The notes under the pieces are model-generated. The model did no database searches. It was not told where the DNA came from and worked only from the letters and a program-made list of their open reading frames with translations. Positions 9,564-17,491 of a DNA stretch of 27,790 nt are shown here, piece after piece. The position numbers and the translations under genes are program-made. The stretch covers positions 1 to 27,790 of the IMG/VR virus record IMGVR_UViG_3300021091_000333; one strand, 5' to 3'. Source of the DNA: a virus. The first letter of the stretch is position 1. Every line of letters begins with the position of its first letter.

Positions 9564-11921
9564 ATGTCAGTCGTTGTCATTAGTCCCGATCTAGTCGAAA
9601 TAAATACGCTGCTTCTGCAGCCAAGCCAGTCTTTTTCTTCATCTTCGTCGGGAATAACAGGCAGCATAAGACTTTTGTCAAAACCATCCCAGTCAATTAA
9701 GGTAATTCCAGGTTCAATTTCTGGAGTTTCCTTTGTTGAAACAGCTGGTATTACACCTGACGATGATCTTCTTTATAATGCAAGTGAGTCCTATAAGCTA
9801 GGATCAACTAATATATTTCAGCAGATCTCTGCATATGTCAACAATGTCAATAACACCGGCGTCGGAAAAAAGAATATAATTCAGACACATCCTATTCGGA
9901 TAGAGTCACCAAGCAAGATATCTGCACCAGAAATCAATCTTCAAACAGGCATCGTTTCATTCAATACAGACCCCCACGATTGGCAGAATTTACATAGACG
10001 AGTGGTGAGAAAAATTCTTATCCCAGATCAACTTGTTGAAAATCCACTGTCATTTTTTTCCTACACAAATTACAACTGCATCAATTTTGTTTCATCAAGT
10101 AATTTTCCAACAGCATCGGCAATAGTGTTTCCTAATTTTCCAAATGCAAAAGGAATTAGAGATTACACTCCTGACAAGGAATTTACTGTTGATTTTTTTA
10201 TAAAGCCTCGTGCACCAATTGAAGCGGCTAGAAGATATCACGCAGGATCAATACTCCACATCTCATCTTCAATATGCATATCTCTTGCGAGTGGCTCTAC
10301 GCTAGGTCCCGACCAGAAGCCTGATAAGTTCAGAATAGTGCTTCAGCTAAGTCAAAGCGCAGATGTGAAACCAGACAGGTTGAATCTAGACTCGCTACCC
10401 CTTGCAGCACCTTCTGACTTAACTTTTGCAACTCCTGATGTTCTTGACAGAGACTCGTGGAACAGAGTAACAATTAGATGGGGCGCTTCTCAAAGAAGCT
10501 TCGGAACGGGATCGATACAGGTCAATAAATCACTAACCAGATTCAACGCAAATTTTCAGACAATATCCACGGGCCTTGCAAGTGATGCCCTTATGATTGG
10601 AAACTTTTATGATAGCGGAGACAGGATTGCAAGGTTTTTCAATTCTACAGCAGCAGCGACGTACGGAACTGAAACAGACACAGTTCCGGGCACGTCAGAT
10701 CCTGTAGGAATAACACTTAGCAATCCTCTAAATGCAGAGATTCATCATCTGTCAATTTTCAAAAGATACGTTCCTGATAATGAAATTAACTCAATAAACA
10801 AACTGTATCAGCTAGAAGATTTTGATGGCGGTCCTGCATTCTTTTTGCCTCCTTTCTTCACATCTTCTATTCCTGCTGCCGTTATTGTTCCCTACACTCC
10901 GATTTCCACGAATGAGCTAAAAACAGACGATCCTATCTTTCACAGGATGGCTTTAGGATACAGCGCGCTATATGTTAATACTCAAAATTTCTTGATCGAT
11001 TTTGCAAAAAAGAAGCAGTCCAGAGCTTATGGTATGTCAGAATTTACCAAACTTGCGGGTACCTTTGATTCAAGAGAGGGAACTGTCGACAGCCTAATTA
11101 TGAAGCAGCCTAGTGTTAGAAGAAGAAATTTCACAATACTTCCATGCGATAATGGAAATTTTGAGCCTGATTTCAGCATACTTGATAATGATTCAACAAG
11201 ATTTCACACCGCTTCGAATTTTGCTTCATCAATGATTCTTTCTCTTGAAAATCTTGCACCTATAAGCTCTTATTATCCAGTAACAAAATTTGGAGAATTT
11301 AGCTATGACGGGTCAGATTCTCCTTATTTACCGTTTTTGCAAGATATAAACTTTCCAACAGCCGTTGGTGATCTTGCAGATCGAAGCTCAAACAGGGTTG
11401 TGATATTCACTATTCCTAGCATATACTATATGAACAGGATAATACCTGGAACTTTTGCTATCTCTGATTTAAATATGTCTGGATCTGGTGGAATATCTTC
11501 CACCCTTCGAGATGACGAAAAAGGAAATCTCTATCGATCCGACTGCATCTCTCCTCCTGCCAAGTGGAACAGAGTCGGTTCGATCTTCTATTCTCACGGA
11601 ATTGTCGCAATACTATCTCCTCATCTTCCTTTCTTTGGAAAGACCGGATTCGAGATGTCATTCAGGGGAGATACACGCCGAATTGTTGCAAATTTTACAG
11701 TTCCTGCATCTCCGGGAGAAGTCAACAACTCTTACAATCCAACATACCAGAGTTTTCCGCCTACGTCACTTCGGTCTGAACAAGCCGATGAATTCACGTA
11801 TATTAGTGGTATAAACTTACACGATGAGAATTTTAACGTTGTAATGAGAGCAAAACTAGCACAGTCAATCCAGAAGAGAGAAGGTGATGAGATCGTTTTT
11901 AGGCTAAGATATGACTTCTAG
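9564..11921 (+). CDS. Large virion protein with LamG/ConA-like domain (785 aa), candidate adhesin
   Basis: ATG at 9564 follows GAGG at 9556-9559. Residues about 203-415 read like a LamG/concanavalin-type jelly roll: FTVDFFIKPR, then WNRVTIRWG, ALMIGNFYDSG, and the closing strand LNAEIHHLSIFKRYVPDNEI, the order typical of LamG-type domains found in surface-binding proteins. A beta-rich region follows, and the last ~130 residues repeat the C-terminal module of the previous gene (SIFYSHGIVAIL, NNSYNPTY, ending FRLRYDF). A lectin-like domain on a virion protein suggests binding of host surface glycan, so it is a reasonable receptor-binding candidate, though LamG folds can also be purely structural. 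The last 11 bases overlap the resolvase gene in another frame. Confidence 0.8.
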   Translation: MSVVVISPDLVEINTLLLQPSQSFSSSSSGITGSIRLLSKPSQSIKVIPGSISGVSFVETAGITPDDDLLYNASESYKLGSTNIFQQISAYVNNVNNTGVGKKNIIQTHPIRIESPSKISAPEINLQTGIVSFNTDPHDWQNLHRRVVRKILIPDQLVENPLSFFSYTNYNCINFVSSSNFPTASAIVFPNFPNAKGIRDYTPDKEFTVDFFIKPRAPIEAARRYHAGSILHISSSICISLASGSTLGPDQKPDKFRIVLQLSQSADVKPDRLNLDSLPLAAPSDLTFATPDVLDRDSWNRVTIRWGASQRSFGTGSIQVNKSLTRFNANFQTISTGLASDALMIGNFYDSGDRIARFFNSTAAATYGTETDTVPGTSDPVGITLSNPLNAEIHHLSIFKRYVPDNEINSINKLYQLEDFDGGPAFFLPPFFTSSIPAAVIVPYTPISTNELKTDDPIFHRMALGYSALYVNTQNFLIDFAKKKQSRAYGMSEFTKLAGTFDSREGTVDSLIMKQPSVRRRNFTILPCDNGNFEPDFSILDNDSTRFHTASNFASSMILSLENLAPISSYYPVTKFGEFSYDGSDSPYLPFLQDINFPTAVGDLADRSSNRVVIFTIPSIYYMNRIIPGTFAISDLNMSGSGGISSTLRDDEKGNLYRSDCISPPAKWNRVGSIFYSHGIVAILSPHLPFFGKTGFEMSFRGDTRRIVANFTVPASPGEVNNSYNPTYQSFPPTSLRSEQADEFTYISGINLHDENFNVVMRAKLAQSIQKREGDEIVFRLRYDF

Positions 11922-12444
11922 GGTTGTTGTTGGATTAGACGTATCTACTTCTTGCACTGGAATATGCTGCCTTGATGAGAATGGAAATATTCTAAAAATT
12001 TCTCCCATAGTTCTCACAAAAGAGGATACATTTTCCAAAAAATGTGATCTGATAACTCGTGAGCTCACAGGCATTTCTAAAGAAATGAAAATTTCCGAAG
12101 TTTTCATTGAGCAAAACCTGAGCTCTTTTAGAAGGGGTCTCTCATCCGCTCATACGATCAATACGTTGGCAAGATTCAACGGAGCCTGCAGTCTAATAGC
12201 TTACCGGGTGTTTGGTGTTGATCCTGTCCTGCTTAACGTCACAAATGCAAGAAATCACGTCGGGCTGAGGATGAATCACAAGGATAAGACGGTCTCTACT
12301 AAGGAAAAAGTCTTTTCCTGGGTTTCACCTCGGGTCGAAGTTTTGTGGCCTCTGAAAAAGAACGGCGAACGCAAGGATATCTGTTACGACATGGCAGATG
12401 CATACATAATAGCACTTGCCGGATTAACAGGTTGTAAAGAGTAG
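11911..12444 (+). CDS. ruvC: RuvC-type Holliday junction resolvase
   Basis: At 177 aa this is close to the usual RuvC length (about 170). The RNase H fold catalytic acids are all in place: D10 in VGLDVSTSCTG, E67 in VFIEQN, and D160 with D163 in YDMADAYIIA. Spacing resembles E. coli RuvC (D7, E66, D138, D141). The expected activity is metal-dependent symmetric cutting of four-way DNA junctions. In T4 the same need, debranching replicated DNA before packaging, is met by the unrelated endonuclease VII (gp49); this phage may use a RuvC-type enzyme instead. The ATG at 11911 lies within the last codons of the structural gene upstream, so it is probably co-translated with it. No clear Shine-Dalgarno is present. 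It opens the DNA metabolism block. Confidence 0.85.
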   Translation: MTSRVVVGLDVSTSCTGICCLDENGNILKISPIVLTKEDTFSKKCDLITRELTGISKEMKISEVFIEQNLSSFRRGLSSAHTINTLARFNGACSLIAYRVFGVDPVLLNVTNARNHVGLRMNHKDKTVSTKEKVFSWVSPRVEVLWPLKKNGERKDICYDMADAYIIALAGLTGCKE

Positions 12445-12451
12445 ATTTTCT

Positions 12452-13429
12452 TTGTTTGATTACATTGTGCAATCAACTTTTACTGAAAAGATCTCATTTA
12501 TTGAACGATCCTTTGGAAAAGGTGTTCTTTCTCGCAGCGGCGATGATATTGCCATTGCTTGTCCAGCGTGCAAGGATAATAAAAAGAAAAAGCTTTCTAT
12601 TTCGTTGAACACCTGGGGTTTTCATTGCTGGGTTTGCAACACCAAGGGCAGAACTCTTGTTCCTCTGCTTAGGAAGTACAAGGGCAGAGACCTTCTTGAA
12701 GAGTACAGACGAAACTTTTTGAATCAAAAGTTTTCATATGATGTTGACTCTAACCAGGAACAAAAATTTGAATATCCAGCAGGTTTCATTCCATTAGTAA
12801 ATCTACTGGATTCGAAAGATCCAAACGTGAAAGCTGCACTAAAATACCTCAGATCTCGAGGTTTGACTGATTCTGATTTTTACAGGTATCGTGCAGGTGT
12901 GACACCTAATGGAAAAGATTCTAGGAGAGTGTATTTTATTTCGCTGGATAGCACTGGAGAAGAAAACTATTTTGTTTCAAGATCAATAGACCTGAGCACA
13001 AAGCAGCGCTATGTCAACTCAACCATCGACAAGATGAAGATTGTTTTCAACGAATGCGAAGTTGATTGGGATTCTCCTGTCTATCTGGTTGAAGGAATAT
13101 TTGATCAGATAAGACTCGGAAAAAATAGCATCTGCATGCTCGGATCTTCCTTGCCTGAATCTTCGCTGTTGTTCAAAAGAATAGTTGAAAATCAGTGTCA
13201 CATAATACTTGCTCTCGATTCTGACGCCAAGGAGAAGGAAAGAAAAATTGCTGACACTCTGATTGAATATGGATGCAATGTCGATATTTTGACAGTTTCA
13301 AATGGAAAAGATTTAGGATCAATGTCAGGAGAAGAAATTGAAAAATCTATCCGTTTTATTTCTCCTTGGAATGCAAAAACATCACTTCTCTCCAAAATAG
13401 GAATGATCAGAAGCGGTTCTATCCTGTAG
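12452..13429 (+). CDS. DnaG-type DNA primase (zinc finger plus TOPRIM)
   Basis: It is 325 aa, close to T4 primase gp61 (about 340). The N-terminus carries a zinc-binding site (C37-x2-C40 and C59-x2-C62, with H58 beside it) that would read template DNA. The middle region (residues about 125-205) fits the RNA polymerase part of the primase. The TOPRIM core is visible as E214 in VYLVEGIFD and D256/D258 in ALDSDAKEKE, the metal-binding acids that catalyse primer synthesis. There is no helicase domain, so a separate gp41-like DnaB helicase is expected elsewhere in the genome. The start is a TTG at 12452; no ATG or GTG precedes it in frame after the resolvase stop, and AAAGAG lies about ten bases upstream. 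The neighbours are recombination genes. Confidence 0.85.
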   Translation: MFDYIVQSTFTEKISFIERSFGKGVLSRSGDDIAIACPACKDNKKKKLSISLNTWGFHCWVCNTKGRTLVPLLRKYKGRDLLEEYRRNFLNQKFSYDVDSNQEQKFEYPAGFIPLVNLLDSKDPNVKAALKYLRSRGLTDSDFYRYRAGVTPNGKDSRRVYFISLDSTGEENYFVSRSIDLSTKQRYVNSTIDKMKIVFNECEVDWDSPVYLVEGIFDQIRLGKNSICMLGSSLPESSLLFKRIVENQCHIILALDSDAKEKERKIADTLIEYGCNVDILTVSNGKDLGSMSGEEIEKSIRFISPWNAKTSLLSKIGMIRSGSIL

Positions 13430-13444
13430 AAGATATGTAGGCTT

Positions 13445-13777
13445 ATGCGTTCAATTAGAGAGATGGTCCGTTCAATTCTGAAAGATGATGCGCTTTATGC
13501 GCGCAGAGATTTGCCCGGTGATGTCGATGATCAGATTGATCACGAAGATTGCGGTTGTAGCAATGTGTGTAATTGCAACAAGGGCTGCGGATGCGACTGC
13601 GGGTGTGATAACTACGCGGGCGACGAAAACTACGTCACGCCAAAGTATGCTCTTTATTCTATGATCGGAGAAGCAATATCGCTGTATGATCGAATGGATG
13701 AAGATAGCACGGGCGACAAGAGTATTGACGATCTCATTGTTTCAACTGCACACATGTTCAGAAAATTAAACGGTTGA
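13445..13777 (+). CDS. Small protein with metallothionein-like CxC cysteine cluster (110 aa)
   Basis: I do not recognise this protein as a named family. Three parts are visible. An N-terminal amphipathic helix (MRSIREMVRSILKDD) resembles the starts of two other small proteins in this window. Residues 36-54 hold eight cysteines as C36, C38, C42, C44, C48, C50, C52 and C54: every cysteine is in a CxC pair, as in metallothioneins, and there is no histidine in the cluster. A C-terminal helical part, about residues 66-108, follows (YALYSMIGEAISLYDRM and later STAHMFRKL). The cysteine cluster reads as an insert between two helical ends. Metal binding is a strong inference; its purpose is not. It sits between primase and the SbcDC fusion, with short gaps on each side. 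Confidence 0.75.
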   Translation: MRSIREMVRSILKDDALYARRDLPGDVDDQIDHEDCGCSNVCNCNKGCGCDCGCDNYAGDENYVTPKYALYSMIGEAISLYDRMDEDSTGDKSIDDLIVSTAHMFRKLNG

Positions 13778-13808
13778 ATATTTGCATTCTCTCGTGTAGA
13801 ATAAAAAC

Positions 13809-16800
13809 ATGAAGATTGCACATTTTGCTGATGTACATTTTAGAGGGCTTTCTCGGCACGCTGAATATCGAGAAGCTTTTGAAGATGCATTTCAAACTCT
13901 AAAGGAATTGAAGCCTGATCTTATTTACATCGGCGGTGATATTGTTCATTCAAAGACACAGGGAATAACACCAGAGATAATTGATGTTCTTCACTGGTGG
14001 TTTAAGTCTCTTGCAGATATCGCACCTGTTGATGTCCTGCTTGGAAATCACGACGGTCTGATTATGAATAAGAACAGACAGGATGCTGTCTCACCTGTGA
14101 TTGCTGCGCTAGGTGATCCAAGAATCAGAATAATGAAGAAATCTGGAACTTACGAAACAAATTATCCTCAGTTTGTTTTTCACGCTTTTTCATTGTTCGA
14201 CAATTCAGGATGGGAGAACATTATTCCTGTTCCTGGAAAAATCAACATTGCGCTTTACCACGGTGCTGTGAGGGGTGCAACGTCTGATACAGAGTATGAA
14301 ATCGAGGGAGAAACAACAGTTTCTTTCTTTGAGAAATTTGATTTTTCACTACTTGGAGACATTCACAAGCGCCAGTTCTTGAACAGCCAACGCACTATTG
14401 CATATTGCGGATCAACAATTCAGCAAAACTACGCTGAAGAGCAGAGCAAGGGATTTCTGTTTTGGGACATTAGAAGCAGAAATGATTTTGACGTAACATT
14501 CCACCCTGTCAAGTGCATTCACCCGTTTGTCACAGTATCATTCTCTGATGATACAGATCCTGTTTTTGCTCTCAAAAGTGTGCCTGAAAGATCGCGCGTG
14601 CGGCTAGATGTTTCCTGTCGGGACTCTAATAAGCTGCGTGATTTCTGCGACTTGATTGAAAATAAGATTCATCCAATTGAGATAACCTACAAGACTCACG
14701 TTGATCCCGCAGGACACACTGTTAAAGCACAGGAGAGCTCTTCTCCTATTGACGTAAAGAAGTCTTTGATAGATTTCATCAACCGGAGGGGATTACCAGA
14801 AGAGGTCACAAGTGAGGCTATTAAGCAGCTTGATTTTTATCTATCTTCTAGAGATGGCGCAGAGGATACCGTCAGAAATGTCAAGTGGGATCTCAATAAG
14901 ATTGAATTTGATAATCTATTTGCTTACGGAGATAGAAACTCAATAGATTTTGGATCTCTTCCCGGGATCACAGGAATATTTGGAAAGAATAGAACTGGAA
15001 AATCTTCAATTATTGGCGCCATCGTTTACTCTCTCTTCAACACAACTGACAGAGGGAGTATGAAAAATTTGCATGTTATCAATGCCAAGAAAGATTCTTG
15101 CCGTTCAAAAGTAGATCTATCTGTATCTTCTGACAGATATGAAATCACTAGAGAGACAATTAAAAACTATCCTAAAAAATCTGAAGTTTGGGCCAGCACT
15201 ACGCTTTCTGTGTCAAAGCAATCCGCAGGGGATGCTGACAAGACAGATCTCAATGATGAGCAAAGGAGAGAGACTGAGAAGGTCCTAAGAAGTCTAATTG
15301 GGACTGCTGATGATTTCTTCTATACTTGCTTGTCTCCGCAGGGATACATGAATCTTTTCATCAATGAGAAGTCAACAGCAAGAAAGCAAATGCTGACCAG
15401 GTTCTTAGACATTGACTATTTTGAGGAGCTCAATAACAAGGTAAAGTCGGATATTGCTCCCTATAAGACTAAACTGAAATTCTCCGGAACAGAGACAGAT
15501 TGCAAGAATCTAATCGATCTGTCTGATAGAAAAATTTCTGAACTTGAGACAAAAAAAGATGTTCTCATCAAAGAATCAGAAAATCTCAGAAATCTGATTT
15601 CTGAGATCAATGGAAAGATCCCACCGGACACAATAAAAAACAAGAGAGAGCTTTCTAGGCTTTCTGAGGAGCTGAACAAGACATCACTCGAAATTCAGCG
15701 GGCAGAGGATGATCTAGAAAGAGAGAAATCCAATCTGGATTTAGTTGTCTCTAAGCTTTTGCGTACTCGAAAAGCTCTGAGCGAAGTGAGCTTTGCAGAG
15801 CTTGAGAAGCAGTCAAACGATCAGCGAGACATTTCTCGACAAATAGAATCTGAGGAAAAAGACCTTAGATCTAGGCAGCGCGAGAGAGATACTCTCCTTA
15901 AGTCTGTTGAACTTCTAGGGCAGGTACCATGTATGGGACAGTACCCGACATGCCAGTTCATCTGCGATTCACACAGAAACAAAGAGCGGCTACCTAGCAT
16001 CGAATCTCAGGTATCCGGCAAGGAAAGATCAATTCAGATTCTAAAGAATAGATCAAGCTCTCTCGAGAAAGAAAATCCAATTGATGCCCTAAAGAAAGCT
16101 ACAAAGATAAGAGATCTTCAAAAAGAGCTTGAGTTTGAGGAGAAAAGCTTTGAATCAAGGATTGCTGTTTTATCTGAAAGAATTTCAAATAAAAATCACA
16201 CGCTCGACCAGGTGAAGAAGAAAATTGATGAAATTAGGTCCAGTAATTCTGAAATAGAATCAGGAGATGAGCTGAGGTTGATGCCTCTCGAGGATTCGCT
16301 TAGACAAAAAGAAAAAGAGATACTCTCTTGCGCAACAGAGATTGGAGTTCAAACAGAGAAGATCAGGCAGCTGAAAAACCAGATTAGTGAGATTTATTCT
16401 TCTCAAAATGCACTGCGAGTTCTTGAGACACTTGAGGCGGCTTTCTCCAAGAAGGGCGTGCCACAAGAGATTATTTCAAGAGCTCTACCCAAGATCAATT
16501 CTGAGATTTCACAGATTCTTGATGGCATTGCAGGATTCAATGTTGAGATAGAGTGCGATGATTCAAATTCGGTGGAGGTCTACATAAATTACGGAGACAG
16601 TCGTAGGTTAATTGAGCTAGGTTCCGGTATGGAGAAGATGATATCTTCAATAGCGATTCGTGTTGCGCTGACGAATGTTTCTTCTTTACCTAAATCAAGC
16701 ATGTTTATAATCGATGAAGGGTTTGGTGCCCTTGATGAGAATAATCTTGAGGCATGCGCTCGACTTCTCACTAATCTTAAATCTTATTTTAAGAACATTC

Positions 16801-16892
16801 TCATCATATCGCACGTTGACGCAATCAAGGATATTGTTGATAATGTAATAGACATTGGATGGGAGGATGGATATGCAAGAGTCTCATGCTGA
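13809..16892 (+). CDS. sbcD-sbcC: Fused SbcD-SbcC (gp47-gp46) recombination nuclease/ATPase, 1027 aa
   Basis: One uninterrupted frame carries both subunits of the Mre11-Rad50-type complex. Residues 1 to about 355 are the calcineurin-like nuclease: D8-H10 (FADVH), GGD 42-44, GNHD 79-82, H151 and GDIH 183-186. Residues about 358-1027 are the SMC-like ATPase: Walker A GKNRTGKSS 392-400, Q-loop near Q511, coiled coil about 565-700 and 725-870, a cysteine apex (C708, C715, C719) where the zinc hook belongs, signature ELGSGMEKM 936-944, Walker B MFIIDEGFGALDE with D969/E970, and H1002. In T4 these are two genes (about 340 and 560 aa) that resect DNA ends for recombination-dependent replication and host DNA breakdown. 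Here the join falls where gp47 would end. No strong Shine-Dalgarno precedes the ATG. Confidence 0.92.
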   Translation: MKIAHFADVHFRGLSRHAEYREAFEDAFQTLKELKPDLIYIGGDIVHSKTQGITPEIIDVLHWWFKSLADIAPVDVLLGNHDGLIMNKNRQDAVSPVIAALGDPRIRIMKKSGTYETNYPQFVFHAFSLFDNSGWENIIPVPGKINIALYHGAVRGATSDTEYEIEGETTVSFFEKFDFSLLGDIHKRQFLNSQRTIAYCGSTIQQNYAEEQSKGFLFWDIRSRNDFDVTFHPVKCIHPFVTVSFSDDTDPVFALKSVPERSRVRLDVSCRDSNKLRDFCDLIENKIHPIEITYKTHVDPAGHTVKAQESSSPIDVKKSLIDFINRRGLPEEVTSEAIKQLDFYLSSRDGAEDTVRNVKWDLNKIEFDNLFAYGDRNSIDFGSLPGITGIFGKNRTGKSSIIGAIVYSLFNTTDRGSMKNLHVINAKKDSCRSKVDLSVSSDRYEITRETIKNYPKKSEVWASTTLSVSKQSAGDADKTDLNDEQRRETEKVLRSLIGTADDFFYTCLSPQGYMNLFINEKSTARKQMLTRFLDIDYFEELNNKVKSDIAPYKTKLKFSGTETDCKNLIDLSDRKISELETKKDVLIKESENLRNLISEINGKIPPDTIKNKRELSRLSEELNKTSLEIQRAEDDLEREKSNLDLVVSKLLRTRKALSEVSFAELEKQSNDQRDISRQIESEEKDLRSRQRERDTLLKSVELLGQVPCMGQYPTCQFICDSHRNKERLPSIESQVSGKERSIQILKNRSSSLEKENPIDALKKATKIRDLQKELEFEEKSFESRIAVLSERISNKNHTLDQVKKKIDEIRSSNSEIESGDELRLMPLEDSLRQKEKEILSCATEIGVQTEKIRQLKNQISEIYSSQNALRVLETLEAAFSKKGVPQEIISRALPKINSEISQILDGIAGFNVEIECDDSNSVEVYINYGDSRRLIELGSGMEKMISSIAIRVALTNVSSLPKSSMFIIDEGFGALDENNLEACARLLTNLKSYFKNILIISHVDAIKDIVDNVIDIGWEDGYARVSC
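16862..16866 (+). promoter_or_regulatory. Shine-Dalgarno that sets the zinc-ribbon start
   Basis: GGAGG lies six bases before ATG 16873. This favours that ATG over the TTG at 16855 and the ATG at 16867, which would sit upstream of or directly on the site. The site is inside the last codons of the SbcDC fusion. Confidence 0.65.
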
Positions 16893-17130
16893 GAACATGC
16901 CATTCTTTTGCAAGGTTTGTGAATTTCCTCACGATCTAAGCAGAGATTGGGATTACTTCAAAAAATTTCAAATGTGTCAAGAATGTGCAATGTCGCTTGT
17001 CGAGGCAAGACAATCAGACTGGAAGAAAGGATGGCGTCCGACACAAGAGCAGATAGATATGTATATTAATGAAAGATTGCACCTAATCAGGTGCTCCAGA
17101 GGATATGATGCTAAGCTTCCAGGAAATTAA
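16873..17130 (+). CDS. Small zinc-ribbon protein (85 aa)
   Basis: I choose ATG 16873 because GGAGG lies six bases upstream; starting at TTG 16855 would add six residues. The gene overlaps the end of the SbcDC fusion by 20 bases and the next gene by about 23. It has two CxxC knuckles, FCKVC and MCQEC, about 22 residues apart, the spacing of a treble-clef or zinc-ribbon finger. A helical tail follows (SLVEARQSDWKKGWRPTQEQ). Such small zinc ribbons often bind DNA or a partner protein; nothing in the sequence decides between these. Its place, tightly coupled between a recombination nuclease and the packaging genes, suggests a late or packaging accessory role. The family is not one I can name. Confidence 0.7.
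   Translation: MQESHAENMPFFCKVCEFPHDLSRDWDYFKKFQMCQECAMSLVEARQSDWKKGWRPTQEQIDMYINERLHLIRCSRGYDAKLPGN
17098..17102 (+). promoter_or_regulatory. Shine-Dalgarno for the 127-aa gene
   Basis: AGAGG lies five bases before the second of two adjacent ATGs (17108) and only two before the first (17105), so 17108 is the likelier start. It lies inside the upstream zinc-ribbon gene. Confidence 0.5.
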
Positions 17131-17491
17131 TGTTCTAGGACAGATTCTTAATACGACGTGGGGCGGAACTTCAACTTCTGTCTCGCCTACGTGCTCCATC
17201 AAGCACACAATGCAGGGCGACGTAATCACTCTGACATACACTACGATTACAAACATTGTCATGGGAATAAACCCAAGAGACCAAGTCAGAGAGCAAGAGA
17301 GAGAGTCGGTTGAGATGCTTAAGCAGTTTGTCAAGAATCTTGAGAAGTCTTTCAAGGAGTCGACTGGAAAAAGTCTAAAACTAAAAGAAATAGGCTCAGA
17401 CGATTCTGTTGAGATGATCTCAATGTCTCCTCACAATCCAAAGCGCACAGCTTACTATCGGAGAAAGACTTCATTTAGAATTGGTGATTAG
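17108..17491 (+). CDS. Unknown protein directly upstream of terminase (127 aa)
   Basis: Two adjacent ATGs exist; 17108 is better spaced from AGAGG (17098-17102), while 17105 would add one residue. The N-terminal half is beta-like (LGQILNTTWGGTSTS, then IKHTMQGDVITLTYTT), the middle is a charged helix (REQERESVEMLKQFVKNLEK), and the tail is basic (PKRTAYYRRKTSFRIG). T4 has its small terminase gene 16 in this position, and the length is near that of gp16 (164 aa), but I see no helix-turn-helix or long coiled coil, so I do not call it a small terminase. The fold looks like a small conserved phage protein of unknown role. Its stop shares one base with the terminase GTG start. Confidence 0.7.
   Translation: MLSFQEINVLGQILNTTWGGTSTSVSPTCSIKHTMQGDVITLTYTTITNIVMGINPRDQVREQERESVEMLKQFVKNLEKSFKESTGKSLKLKEIGSDDSVEMISMSPHNPKRTAYYRRKTSFRIGD

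Noticed and set aside
9599-9606. AATAAATA late-promoter octamer
   Set aside because: It is inside the 785-aa gene, 35 bases after its start, and drives nothing plausible; it shows how often the octamer appears by chance.
13774-13802. Sigma-70-like promoter (TTGAAT, 17 bases, TAGAAT) before the SbcDC gene
   Set aside because: The -10 match ends six bases before the ATG, so transcription would begin at the start codon and leave no ribosome site; a leaderless message is possible but unsupported.
17108-17491. Small terminase subunit (gp16) call
   Set aside because: Only position supports it; no DNA-binding helix-turn-helix or central coiled-coil oligomerisation region is visible.
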